7,121 bases of DNA, from assembly GCA_017382555.1 (NCBI GenBank), contig JAFOAB010000136.1, positions 1-7,121 of the forward strand. Direction: 5' to 3'. The notes under the pieces are model-generated. The model searched no databases. It was given only the letters and a program-made list of their open reading frames with translations, and was not told the origin of the DNA. Of this stretch, positions 1 through 6,744 are shown in pieces (within the stretch, counting starts at the first letter, position 1; every line of letters starts with the position of its first letter). Origin of the DNA: Clostridia bacterium. GTDB taxonomy: Bacteria > Bacillota > Clostridia > Oscillospirales > CAG-272. The position numbers were made by a program, and so were the translations under genes.

Positions 1-63
1 GAGTATTCCGTGTTCCCGTTCAAGGGAAGGGATATACGCGCACAGAAATTAATGGAAATATAA
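1..63 (+). CDS. C-terminal end of an unidentified protein (partial)
   Basis: Frame 1 is open from the window edge to a TAA at 61-63 and gives 20 residues ending in RAQKLMEI. An intrinsic terminator begins a few bases after the stop, which supports this as a real gene end rather than a chance frame. The fragment is too short to assign to a family. It could belong to the same glycan-use locus as the next two genes, but the terminator separates it transcriptionally from them. Confidence 0.55.
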   Translation, partial: EYSVFPFKGRDIRAQKLMEI

Positions 64-69
64 TTTTGC

Positions 70-101
70 AAAAAGGGCGCTTGTTTCCAAGCACCCTTTT
101 T
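70..101 (+). terminator. Intrinsic terminator of the upstream partial gene
   Basis: The arms GGGCGCTTG (75-83) and CAAGCACCC (88-96) pair over 9 positions with one C-A mismatch around a TTTC loop. The stem is flanked by A5 (70-74) and T5 (97-101). It starts 6 bases after the TAA at 61-63. The A/T flanks could let it work weakly on the other strand as well. Confidence 0.85.
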
Positions 102-110
102 CGTTTTATG

Positions 111-139
111 TTGACCTATGAAAAAATGTGTGCTATCAT
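111..139 (+). promoter_or_regulatory. Sigma-A-type promoter of the lipoprotein operon
   Basis: The -35 box TTGACC (111-116) and the -10 box TATCAT (134-139) are separated by exactly 17 bases. A TG at 131-132 gives an extended -10 element. The predicted transcription start is near 146, leaving a leader of about 108 bases before the start codon at 254. The promoter lies directly after the upstream terminator, as expected for an independent unit. Confidence 0.75.
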
Positions 140-169
140 CAATATAATAAGGGTGAAAGCATCGCAATA

Positions 170-200
170 TTTGTCTTGCTGACTTTTTGTTTTGTCTTGC
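170..200 (+). repeat. Direct repeat in the operon leader, 21-bp period
   Basis: The decamer TTTGTCTTGC occurs at 170-179 and again at 191-200, so the copies are 21 bp apart, about two helical turns. Both lie downstream of the predicted transcription start and upstream of the ribosome site. This could be a pair of protein-binding half sites, an RNA-pairing target or chance. I recognise no riboswitch in the leader. Confidence 0.4.
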
Positions 201-253
201 GCCTCGCTTTTGATTTATGTTACCTTATTAATATAATCTTTTTGGAGGAAGCT

Positions 254-1768
254 ATGAAAAGAATAGTAGCGCTTTTGCTTGTTCTTATTACTGCGGCATC
301 GCTTTTTGCTTGCGGCGGTAACGTTACTCCCCCGGCAGAAACGACCGACGCGCCGGATACCACACCCGTGGTAACCACCGTGCCGCTCAGATATCCCGAG
401 GACGGTCCCAACTACATTCCCGAGGAAGCATATGACGGATACACCTATAACGTTCTGCTTGCCGGAAGCGGTATAGGCGGAAAGTTCAACGATTTTGGCG
501 ATGAGTCCAAGGGCGGATACTTGCTTGTAAGTGAGGCTATCGCCAAGAGAAATGCAAAAATAGAGGACGAATACGATATCGTTATTAAGTATAATGATAT
601 CTTCGGTGGCGGAAACGGCGATGGCGTAGGCTTCCAGGCTGTTATGGAGGACTTTATCGCGGGCGAGAGCCAGTATGCGATCTGCGAGGTATCGACCTAC
701 GATGCGGCACAGCTTGCAATCGGCGACTTCCTTTACGATATGAACTCCCTCCCTTATCTCGATTGCTCGCAGAAATGGTGGGATATTGATGCTTATGAGG
801 ATCTGACCATCAACGGCAGACTGTTCTTCACCACCGGTGACATCAGCTGTGTTGATAATATGGCAACGCACTGCGTGCTCTTTTCAAAGGATCTTGCAAA
901 GGAGCAGGGAATCAACGTCTCCGATGTATATAAGGCTATCGAGGAAGGCAAATGGACGCTTGATATGTTCATTAACGCCTGCAAGAACGTTTCCGGTGAT
1001 ATAAACGGTGACGATAAGATGACGGTAAACGACCGTTACGCAGTTCTTACATGGAACGATGCGCTTCAGGCGGCGATGGTGGGCAGCCGTATCCGCATTG
1101 CAACCGTTGATGACAACGGCGAGCTTGCGCTTACCCTGTACAGCGACCGCTCCGAAACCATGATAGAGAAGTTCGCTACCGTTTTCTTTGATGCAAATCA
1201 GTGCTTCAACTACACCGTTCAGCTTGATTCCACTAAGTGGGATGCAGAGCGCGTTAAGATGTTCGACGAGCAGCGTGCGCTTTTTAACTGCACCGTTCTT
1301 AATACCGTACCGAAGCACAGAGATTCCTCTCTTGATTTCGGTATACTCCCTTACCCCAAGTACGATGAGACACAGGAGGAGTACGGCAGCTACGTTGGAG
1401 CTACCTATTCCGTTATGATGTGCGTGGAAAAGTACATAGACGATGACGATATTCCCGTTATCGGTGCGCTTACCGAGGCTATTGCATACGAGTCCTACAA
1501 CATCGTAAAGCCCGCATATTACGATCAGACCCTTATCGGACGTGACGTTAAGGACGAGGAGAGCATCGTGTGCCTTGATATAATCTTCGGCAACAGATGC
1601 TTTGACGTAGGTATTTACTACCGAATCGGTACTTATACAAACAAGCTTACAACCATTATGCAGTCCCGCACCAACCGTTTCTCCTCCTTCTACAAGGGCT
1701 CCGAAAATGCGGCACTTAAGGAGATAGAGGAGCTTAACAAGCAGTTCGCTGAATGGAAGAAAGACTGA
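254..1768 (+). CDS. Extracellular solute-binding lipoprotein, sugar ABC-transporter type
   Basis: The product is 504 residues. The frame is open further upstream (ATG at 128), but ATG 254 is chosen for two reasons: GGAGG at 244-248 sits 5 bases before it, and the protein then begins with a proper lipoprotein signal. That signal is K2-R3, a hydrophobic stretch 4-19, and lipobox LFA-C20. A Thr/Pro/Asp-rich linker (about 23-50) follows before the binding domain. Residues 233-240 (KWTLDMFI) followed by a Ca-binding-like loop, D249-N251-D253-K255-T257-D260, are typical of family 1 extracellular solute-binding proteins that capture oligosaccharides. The protein should be anchored to the outer face of the membrane. 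It is first in a two-gene operon; its TGA shares its last base with the ATG of the next gene. No permease or ATPase lies nearby, so the transporter partner must be elsewhere. The ligand is unknown; an oligosaccharide released by the neighbour is the natural guess. Confidence 0.83.
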   Translation: MKRIVALLLVLITAASLFACGGNVTPPAETTDAPDTTPVVTTVPLRYPEDGPNYIPEEAYDGYTYNVLLAGSGIGGKFNDFGDESKGGYLLVSEAIAKRNAKIEDEYDIVIKYNDIFGGGNGDGVGFQAVMEDFIAGESQYAICEVSTYDAAQLAIGDFLYDMNSLPYLDCSQKWWDIDAYEDLTINGRLFFTTGDISCVDNMATHCVLFSKDLAKEQGINVSDVYKAIEEGKWTLDMFINACKNVSGDINGDDKMTVNDRYAVLTWNDALQAAMVGSRIRIATVDDNGELALTLYSDRSETMIEKFATVFFDANQCFNYTVQLDSTKWDAERVKMFDEQRALFNCTVLNTVPKHRDSSLDFGILPYPKYDETQEEYGSYVGATYSVMMCVEKYIDDDDIPVIGALTEAIAYESYNIVKPAYYDQTLIGRDVKDEESIVCLDIIFGNRCFDVGIYYRIGTYTNKLTTIMQSRTNRFSSFYKGSENAALKEIEELNKQFAEWKKD

Positions 1769-3624
1769 TGAAAATAAAGCTTTTTGAGGGAAAAACGGCA
1801 TTTTTGCCGTTTTTCCTGCTATGTACACTGCTTTTCGGAGCCTGCGGTGCCCCCGCAATAACCGACACAACGGCAGACGATACCACCGAGCCCATTACGG
1901 CGGAGGTTACGGAAGTGAAAAAGGAAACCGTTAGAATAAGCGCGATCGGTGAGCTGAATACCGATGCGGCAATTATCGACAGCCACGCAGGTGAGTTTTC
2001 GGGCTCGTCCATCGAGCTTGATTACCGCAATGCCGTGAGCATCAGGGCAACGGCGCTCGGCACCAATACCGCATTCTATCCGCGCATAAAGAAGCTTTCG
2101 GACGGCAGCTTTATTCTGTTCTATAATACGGGACAGACCGGCCCGAGCATTATGTATATGAAGAGCGCGGACGGCGTGGAATGGGGTAAGGCAAAGCCCC
2201 TTGCGGAGTCCGAAAATCTTGCGGGTGGCGACCGCACGCTGTACGCAACGGCGGATGCCGTGGAGCTTCAAAACGGCGATCTGCTTGTCGCTTACTCCTA
2301 CAGAACGGAAAAAACCTACACAAAGGATCTCTCCAAGAGCGGTATTGCGCTTCGCATCTCCAAGGATAAGGGCGAAACGTGGAGCGAGCCGAAGACCATT
2401 TACGTCGGTATGAACTGGGAGCCGCATCTTTTGCAGGATAAAAACGGCACGATTTATTGCACCTTTACGCATACGGCGCCGTACGTTCACCTCTACGGCT
2501 ATAACAACACCATTCGCTCCAGCGGTGCGGCGATAGTGCGCTCCACCGATAACGGCGAAACGTGGACACCGGAGGTAACGGGTGCGCCCTATACCGCACA
2601 GCGCGTTATGCAGTCCTATATCGGAATGCTTGACGGCAGAAAGATATTTAACGATCAGATGCCCGTTATGCTTCAGCTGAATTCCGGCAAGCTGATGCTT
2701 GCGTGTGAGTCCCGTCAGCTTGATAATAAGTATTTCATTTCCATCGGATATTCCGAAGACGGATGGGCAAAGGAATTGGGGCTTGAGGAGGTCGGACCCG
2801 TCGAGAGAAGCACAAATCTCTTCCGCGGTGCGGGACCGTATCTTGCGCAGTTCCCGTCCGGCGAAACGGTGCTTTCCTACGCAAATAACAGCTTTCTTGT
2901 GAAGCTCGGTAATGCCGAGGGCAAGGATTTCGGCACGGAGGATAAGCCCTTTGCAAGCATTTCCTCCAGCGTTATGTGGGGCACGCTTGAAAAGGATACC
3001 GACCACTCCGTATACGCCGCGTATGAGGATAAGCGTACGGTAAACAACAGCTCCATTACCTTTATTACCTACGGCAAGCTGTATCTCAACCACCGCATAA
3101 ATGCAAAAAATATGAAGGCGCCTCTTACCGCAGACCCTGCGGATTGGACGCAGAATACGGATGCGCTGTTCATCGGCTCCGTTTCTCAGGCGCAGAGCGC
3201 ATACCGCTTTGCTTATGACGGGGATAAGATAACGGTGCTTACCGAGCGCCTTGACAGAAAGCTTTGCGAGGACGATAAGGATATTCTTTTCCTCGCTGCC
3301 GAGGGTGCGACCGAGTTTTTGAAGATAACCGTAAACTCCGAGGGCGTTGACCGCGTTCAGCATTATAACGGCAAGACGTACGAAAACGTGGATAAGGATA
3401 AGATCGCCTTTGCCGTTAATACCGTAACAGTGGGAAATAAGGACAGCCACGGCTACGTTGTGGAGATTACCTTTGATAAGTCTCTCGTTCCCGGTCTTGC
3501 GGAAGTATTGATGTTCAATGCACAGCTTACGAACGTTGACGACGGTGAAAAGTTTGAAAACGATACCTTCGGCCTTGTAAGCATGACGGACGTTTCCACT
3601 TGGCAGACGGTATTTTTAAAGTAA
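1768..3624 (+). CDS. Surface lipoprotein with sialidase/GH93-like beta-propeller and CBM9-like domain
   Basis: The product is 618 residues. ATG 1768 is preferred over the in-frame ATG 1753, because 1768 overlaps the upstream stop (TGATG), has GGAAGA at 1755-1760, and gives a cleaner signal peptide. The signal has a hydrophobic stretch 11-23 and ends LFGA-C26, a slightly atypical lipobox with Phe at -3. Asp-box (BNR) motifs appear at 133-139 (SADGVEW), 198-205 (SKDKGETW) and 259-266 (STDNGETW), with a degenerate one at 328-333. Such motifs mark six-bladed propellers of sialidases and related exo-glycosidases. W217-E218-P219 and MPV 298-300 followed by E314 resemble, from memory, the two conserved glutamates of GH93 exo-arabinanases. 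The nearest thing to the sialidase Arg-Ile-Pro motif is YPRI (104-107), which does not match it exactly. Residues about 455-618 (DALFIGSVSQAQSAYRF and onward) look like a CBM9/DOMON-type sugar-binding beta-sandwich. The likely role is trimming an extracellular glycan for capture by the upstream binding protein. The propeller fold is fairly certain; the substrate is not. Confidence 0.75.
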   Translation: MKIKLFEGKTAFLPFFLLCTLLFGACGAPAITDTTADDTTEPITAEVTEVKKETVRISAIGELNTDAAIIDSHAGEFSGSSIELDYRNAVSIRATALGTNTAFYPRIKKLSDGSFILFYNTGQTGPSIMYMKSADGVEWGKAKPLAESENLAGGDRTLYATADAVELQNGDLLVAYSYRTEKTYTKDLSKSGIALRISKDKGETWSEPKTIYVGMNWEPHLLQDKNGTIYCTFTHTAPYVHLYGYNNTIRSSGAAIVRSTDNGETWTPEVTGAPYTAQRVMQSYIGMLDGRKIFNDQMPVMLQLNSGKLMLACESRQLDNKYFISIGYSEDGWAKELGLEEVGPVERSTNLFRGAGPYLAQFPSGETVLSYANNSFLVKLGNAEGKDFGTEDKPFASISSSVMWGTLEKDTDHSVYAAYEDKRTVNNSSITFITYGKLYLNHRINAKNMKAPLTADPADWTQNTDALFIGSVSQAQSAYRFAYDGDKITVLTERLDRKLCEDDKDILFLAAEGATEFLKITVNSEGVDRVQHYNGKTYENVDKDKIAFAVNTVTVGNKDSHGYVVEITFDKSLVPGLAEVLMFNAQLTNVDDGEKFENDTFGLVSMTDVSTWQTVFLK

Positions 3625-3670
3625 AAAAAGAGTTCCGCTGAATCGGCTTCAGCGGAACTCAATTTTTTTT
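3623..3670. terminator. Bidirectional terminator between convergent operons
   Basis: The arms GAGTTCCGCTGAA (3630-3642) and TTCAGCGGAACTC (3648-3660) form a perfect 13-bp stem with the loop TCGGC. A7 precedes it (3623-3629, overlapping the TAA of the plus-strand gene) and T8 follows (3663-3670). It therefore has a U-tract in either direction and ends both the lipoprotein operon and the convergent spoVS gene, whose stop is 8 bases away. Confidence 0.93.
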
Positions 3671-3677
3671 ACAAGAT

Positions 3678-3944
3678 TTATTCAAGAATAACAGATACCA
3701 GGCGGATGGCGGTGCGTACCTCACCGTTTGTCTCAATCTCCATAAAGGACGGCTTGAAGGCAAGCTTGACGCCAATAGGCTCCATAAAGCTGCAGGCAAT
3801 AGCGGCTGCTTTGATTGCCTGATTTACGGCCGAAGCGCCTATCGCCTGAATTTCAGCCGAGCCCTGCTGTCTGATAGAGCCGGCTATGGCACCGGCGACC
3901 TGATTTGGATTTGAGGTTGCGGATACCTTAAGCACTTCTGTCAT
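3678..3944 (-). CDS. spoVS: Stage V sporulation protein S (SpoVS, Alba-like)
   Basis: The product is 88 residues, close to the 86 of the Bacillus protein. The family core is plain: EVLKVSATSNPNQVAGAIAG at 3-22, then AEIQAIGASAVNQAIKAAAI (30-49) and GEVRTAIRL (74-82). SpoVS is a small Alba-fold protein, probably nucleic-acid binding, that affects septation and coat assembly during sporulation. The frame extends to an ATG at 3992, giving 104 residues. ATG 3944 is chosen because it matches the family N-terminus, has GGAAAGAAG (3951-3959) 6 bases upstream, and because 3992 coincides with the predicted transcription start. It lies downstream of ymdB on the same strand, as in Bacillus subtilis, but has its own promoter. 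It shows no truncation or missing core segment. Confidence 0.95.
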   Translation of the reverse strand: MTEVLKVSATSNPNQVAGAIAGSIRQQGSAEIQAIGASAVNQAIKAAAIACSFMEPIGVKLAFKPSFMEIETNGEVRTAIRLVSVILE

Positions 3945-3999
3945 AACACACTTCTTTCCGCGGCGGGGCAAATTTGTTTTTCCCACCGTCACTCAGTTC

Positions 4000-4028
4000 A
4001 TTATAATATGCTTTTTTATCTTTTTCAA
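4000..4028 (-). promoter_or_regulatory. Sigma-A-type promoter of spoVS
   Basis: Read on the minus strand, the -35 box is TTGAAA (plus 4023-4028), the spacer is 17 bases, and the -10 box is a perfect TATAAT (plus 4000-4005). Transcription should begin near 3993, giving a leader of about 49 bases. This is a vegetative-type promoter. I see no terminator between the ymdB stop and this site, so read-through from ymdB could add to it. Confidence 0.85.
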
Positions 4029-4081
4029 GCATTTTTAACGAAAAAAAGGCGAAAATTCAAAAAAATATGTGTGTTTTGGTG

Positions 4082-4855
4082 TCAGAACTCAATTCTTGAG
4101 ACCTTGATGCATTTGCCCTGTGCGTCCGTTTCGAATACCGCGCCCATCGCCTTTACAGGCCCCTGCGCTGTAATGAAGCGTGTTGGAAGCTTGTCGCGCA
4201 TATTGTGCAGTATCGCCTCGCATTCAACGCCGAGAATGCTGTTCACGGGTCCGCACATACCGAGGTCGGTAATGTAGCCCGTGCCCTTTTCCGTAATTTT
4301 CGCATCTGCGGTGGGGACGTGCGTGTGCGTGCCGAAGATGGCGTTCACCCTGCCGTCAAAGGCATAAAGCATACAAAGCTTTTCGCTTGTGTACTCTGCG
4401 TGCATATCAAGTACGCAGATATCGTAATTGCCCTTCTCGTACTCAAGAATTTTTTCAAGTGTTTCAAAGGGGCAGGCAAGCGTTGGAGCCATGTCTCCGT
4501 TGCCGCGTAAATTGGCTACAAGCACGCGCTCGCCGCTTGCGGCGCGTACTATGGTATATCCGCTTCCGGGCGCGGAGGAGGGATAATTTGCGGGTCTGAG
4601 CACGTTTTCCTTGTCTGCTACGTAGGAAAGGAATGCCGGTCTGCCAAAGCTGTGGTTGCCGCCCGTCAGTACGTCACAGCCCGCGGCAAGCAGGCTCTCC
4701 GCCGCCTGCGGCTCAACACCCTGCGCGCCCGACGCATTCTCGCAGTTCGCAACCGTCAGATCGACGTTCAGCTTGTGTACTACGTCTCCAAGTCTTGCGG
4801 AAACGTATTTTACCGCTTCGTCTCCGAATATATCTCCAAGTGCAAGTATTCTCAT
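4082..4855 (-). CDS. ymdB: YmdB-family metallophosphoesterase (TIGR00282 type)
   Basis: The product is 257 residues, about the family length. The metal-site residues of the calcineurin-like fold are all present: D8 in LALGDIFG, E39-N40 (CENA), N67-H68 in GGNHS, H152 in DMHAE, and H177/H179 in GTHTHV. Further family stretches are LRPANYP (86-92) and TAD (182-184) followed by TGYITDLGMCGP (192-203). In Bacillus subtilis, YmdB is a 2',3'-cyclic nucleotide phosphodiesterase that affects the choice between biofilm and motility and interacts with RNase Y. The gene lies between rny and spoVS, the same order as in Bacillus. Its ribosome site is weak (GGATTGGAA, 4861-4869, 5 bases before the ATG). It begins only 27 bases after a terminator-like hairpin following rny, so its expression may depend on read-through. 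All catalytic residues are intact. Confidence 0.93.
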   Translation of the reverse strand: MRILALGDIFGDEAVKYVSARLGDVVHKLNVDLTVANCENASGAQGVEPQAAESLLAAGCDVLTGGNHSFGRPAFLSYVADKENVLRPANYPSSAPGSGYTIVRAASGERVLVANLRGNGDMAPTLACPFETLEKILEYEKGNYDICVLDMHAEYTSEKLCMLYAFDGRVNAIFGTHTHVPTADAKITEKGTGYITDLGMCGPVNSILGVECEAILHNMRDKLPTRFITAQGPVKAMGAVFETDAQGKCIKVSRIEF

Positions 4856-4870
4856 ATAAATTCCAATCCA

Positions 4871-4904
4871 ATAAAAATTAAAGGGGCTGTATTTCTACAG
4901 CCCC
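4871..4904 (-). terminator. Terminator-like hairpin between rny and ymdB
   Basis: GGGGCTGTA (4883-4891) and TACAGCCCC (4896-4904) form a perfect 9-bp stem. On the minus strand the loop is GAAA (a GNRA tetraloop), and the stem is followed by TTTAATTTTTAT, an interrupted U-tract. It should end most rny transcripts. Because ymdB starts only a few bases later, it may act as a partial terminator that sets the rny:ymdB ratio. Confidence 0.8.
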
Positions 4905-4973
4905 TCGATTATATTTACAACGCGGTAAAACCGCTATAACTACCCAAAATAGCTGTATGTAAATATATATAAA

Positions 4974-4987
4974 GCATCTCACGATGC
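4974..4987 (-). other. Small GNRA-loop hairpin just after the rny stop
   Basis: GCATC and GATGC form a 5-bp stem. On the minus strand the loop is GTGA, which fits the stable GNRA class, and a T/A-rich run (TTTATATATATTT) follows. It begins 9 bases past the TAA of rny. It could be a weak first terminator or a 3'-end stabiliser of the rny message; it is short enough to be chance. Confidence 0.35.
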
Positions 4988-4996
4988 GCACTAGGG

Positions 4997-6550
4997 TTAT
5001 TTAGCAAAGTCGCATGCTCTGCTTTCCCTGATAACGTGTACCTTGATCTGGCCGGGATACTCAAGCTCGTTTTCGATCTTGCGTGCGATATCTCTTGCAA
5101 TAAGGATCATATCGTCGTCAGAGATCTGCTCGGGCTTTACAAGAACGCGGATCTCGCGTCCCGCCTGAATTGCAAATGTTTTTTCTACGCCCTCAAAGCC
5201 GTTGGCAATCTCCTCAAGCTTCTGGAGACGTTTGATGTAGTTTTCAAGATCCTCGCGTCTTGCGCCGGGTCTTGCGGCGGAAATTGCGTCTGCCGCCTGA
5301 ACGATAAGAGCGATAAGAGAAGTTGCCTCTACGTCACCGTGGTGTGCCTCGATGGCGTGGATGACCTCCTTGCTCTCCTTGTACTTGCGTGCGATGTCTA
5401 TACCGATCTGCACGTGCGTACCTTCTACCTCTGCGGTCATTGCCTTACCGATATCGTGGAGCAGACCTGCGCGCTTTGCAAGCGTGCTGTCAGCGCCAAG
5501 CTCGTCGGCAAGAATGCCGGAAAGCAGAGAAACCTCGATTGAATGTCTGAGTACGTTTTGACCGTAGCTTGTACGGTACTTCATGCGGCCGAGAAGCTTG
5601 ATGAGCTCGGGGTTAAGTCCGTGAACACCTGTCTCAAAGGTCGCCTTTTCGCCCGCCTGCTTGATGGAGGTCTCAACCTCCTTCTGGGCTCTTTCAACCA
5701 TTTCCTCAATGCGTGCGGGATGGATTCTTCCGTCCGTAATAAGGCGCTCAAGCGCAATTCTTGCAATCTCGCGTCTGACGGGATCAAATCCGGAAAGTGT
5801 GATAACCTCGGGTGTGTCGTCAATGATGAGATCAACACCGGTCATCGTTTCAATAGTGCGGATGTTGCGGCCCTCTCTACCGATAATTCTGCCCTTCATT
5901 TCCTCGTTGGGCAGGTTAACTACAGAGATGGCAATTTCGCTGATGTGGTCGGCAGCACAGCGCTGTACGGCGAGTGCGATAAGGTCCTTTGCCTTGCTGT
6001 CCGCTCTTTCTCTGAACTCCGCTTCCATAGCCGTCAGGCGAACTGCCATTTCGTGCTTGGTTTCGGATTCCATACGGGAGAGAAGCTCGGCCTTTGCCTG
6101 CTCTGCGGAATAGCCTGCGATCTTCTCGAGCATTGCGATCTGGGAGCTCAAGGTCTCCTTGATCTTCTCGTTCAGCTCGTCGGCTTCCTTTGCCTTCTTC
6201 TGGATAAGCTCTTCCTTCTTTTCAAGGGCTTCGGTCTTCGCGTCAAGCGCTTCTTCCTTTGCCATTGTGCGGCGTTCGAGCTTGGAGATCTCCTTGCGGC
6301 GCTCCTTCATTTCCTCGTCAGCATCGGTCTTGAGCTTGATTATCTCTTCCTTCGCTGCGAGCAAAGCTTCCTTCTTTTTTGTTTCCGCGGTCTTAAGGCT
6401 TTCCTCAAGGATTCTCTTAGCCTGCTCCTCCGCGGAGCCGATCTCAGCCTCGGCAACCTTCTTGCGGTATGCAATTCCGTTGATTCTTCCGATAAAGAAG
6501 AAAATCACGGCTGCTACTGCGGCGCCAATGCCTAAATAAAGCCACTGCAT
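4997..6550 (-). CDS. rny: Ribonuclease Y
   Basis: The product is 517 residues, close to the usual length of about 520. An N-terminal membrane segment (4-22) is followed by a long charged coiled coil (about 30-170, rich in E/K/A). A KH RNA-binding domain (about 205-268) carries the signature GRIIGREGRNIR at 220-231. The HD phosphohydrolase domain has H336 (LRHS), H365-D366 (LLHDIGK), H402-H403 and D421. The C-terminus YPGQIKVHVIRES (498-510) is also typical. RNase Y is the membrane-attached endonuclease that starts mRNA turnover in many Firmicutes. An in-frame GTG at 6559 is rejected as start because it lies inside the ribosome site. ATG 6550 follows AAGGAGGTG (6557-6565) with a 6-base spacer. 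It has its own strong promoter and is followed by a hairpin before ymdB. No defects are visible. Confidence 0.97.
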   Translation of the reverse strand: MQWLYLGIGAAVAAVIFFFIGRINGIAYRKKVAEAEIGSAEEQAKRILEESLKTAETKKKEALLAAKEEIIKLKTDADEEMKERRKEISKLERRTMAKEEALDAKTEALEKKEELIQKKAKEADELNEKIKETLSSQIAMLEKIAGYSAEQAKAELLSRMESETKHEMAVRLTAMEAEFRERADSKAKDLIALAVQRCAADHISEIAISVVNLPNEEMKGRIIGREGRNIRTIETMTGVDLIIDDTPEVITLSGFDPVRREIARIALERLITDGRIHPARIEEMVERAQKEVETSIKQAGEKATFETGVHGLNPELIKLLGRMKYRTSYGQNVLRHSIEVSLLSGILADELGADSTLAKRAGLLHDIGKAMTAEVEGTHVQIGIDIARKYKESKEVIHAIEAHHGDVEATSLIALIVQAADAISAARPGARREDLENYIKRLQKLEEIANGFEGVEKTFAIQAGREIRVLVKPEQISDDDMILIARDIARKIENELEYPGQIKVHVIRESRACDFAK

Positions 6551-6672
6551 TTTCAGCACCTCCTTTTCTTTGTTGTTTAATTATCAAATACCGTATGCCT
6601 TCTGCGGTGCACGCCGCATCGGGCGAGTATAAATACCGAAAAAACTGCATAGTATTCCCGATTTTATATACA
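6551..6672 (-). promoter_or_regulatory. Structured 5' leader of rny
   Basis: The predicted transcript has about 122 bases before the start codon. The inverted pair ATCGGG (6618-6623) / CCCGAT (6657-6662) could close a stem-loop. Inside it, AATAC and GTATT can pair with a bulge. Next to it, TGCGG (6603-6607) and CCGCA (6614-6618) form a 5-bp hairpin with a 6-base loop. I recognise no known riboswitch. The leader may allow control of RNase Y level, but nothing in the sequence proves this. Confidence 0.35.
6557..6565 (-). promoter_or_regulatory. Strong ribosome binding site that fixes the rny start
   Basis: On the minus strand AAGGAGGTG is a near-perfect Shine-Dalgarno sequence 6 bases before ATG 6550. 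It contains the alternative GTG start at 6559, which rules that start out. Confidence 0.88.
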
Positions 6673-6678
6673 TAATAT

Positions 6679-6707
6679 AGTATACTATTATCATAGCCTT
6701 GTGTCAA
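6679..6707 (-). promoter_or_regulatory. Near-consensus sigma-A promoter of rny
   Basis: On the minus strand a perfect -35 box TTGACA (plus 6702-6707) and the -10 box TATACT (plus 6679-6684) are 17 bases apart. The start should be near 6672. It is divergent from the tRNA promoter, with about 38 bases between the two -35 boxes. Confidence 0.88.
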
Positions 6708-6744
6708 GTACCTTTTTTGCGCTCGGCAATTTTTGTTTTAGCTA

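Noticed and set aside
209..237. Second promoter (TTGATT, 16 bases, TATAAT at 232-237) upstream of the solute-binding gene
   Set aside because: The start would fall on the ribosome site itself, leaving almost no leader; the promoter at 111-139 is better placed.
128..253. 42-residue N-terminal extension of the solute-binding protein from ATG 128
   Set aside because: The start overlaps the promoter region and precedes the predicted transcription start; the lipoprotein signal and the GGAGG site point to ATG 254.
884..1870. 328-residue open frame antisense to the solute-binding protein
   Set aside because: It overlaps two convincing genes and shows no domain; a shadow frame.
1819..3450. 543-residue open frame antisense to the propeller gene
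   Set aside because: It has no ribosome site or recognisable domain and is the mirror of the codon pattern of a well-supported plus-strand gene.
3945..3992. 16-residue extension of SpoVS from ATG 3992
   Set aside because: ATG 3992 falls at the predicted transcription start and the family begins at MTEVLKVSA; the internal ATG 3944 has a ribosome site.
4917..4935. Hairpin GCGGT/ACCGC as a terminator for either strand
   Set aside because: The stem has only 5 pairs and no T-tract follows on either strand.
5543..6535. 330-residue plus-strand frame opposite rny
   Set aside because: Leu/Cys-rich translation typical of the reverse of a charged coiled-coil gene; RNase Y on the other strand is certain.
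6444..6707. 87-residue minus-strand frame upstream of and overlapping rny
   Set aside because: It begins at the rny -35 box, before the transcription start, and overlaps the rny start in another frame; no domain is visible.
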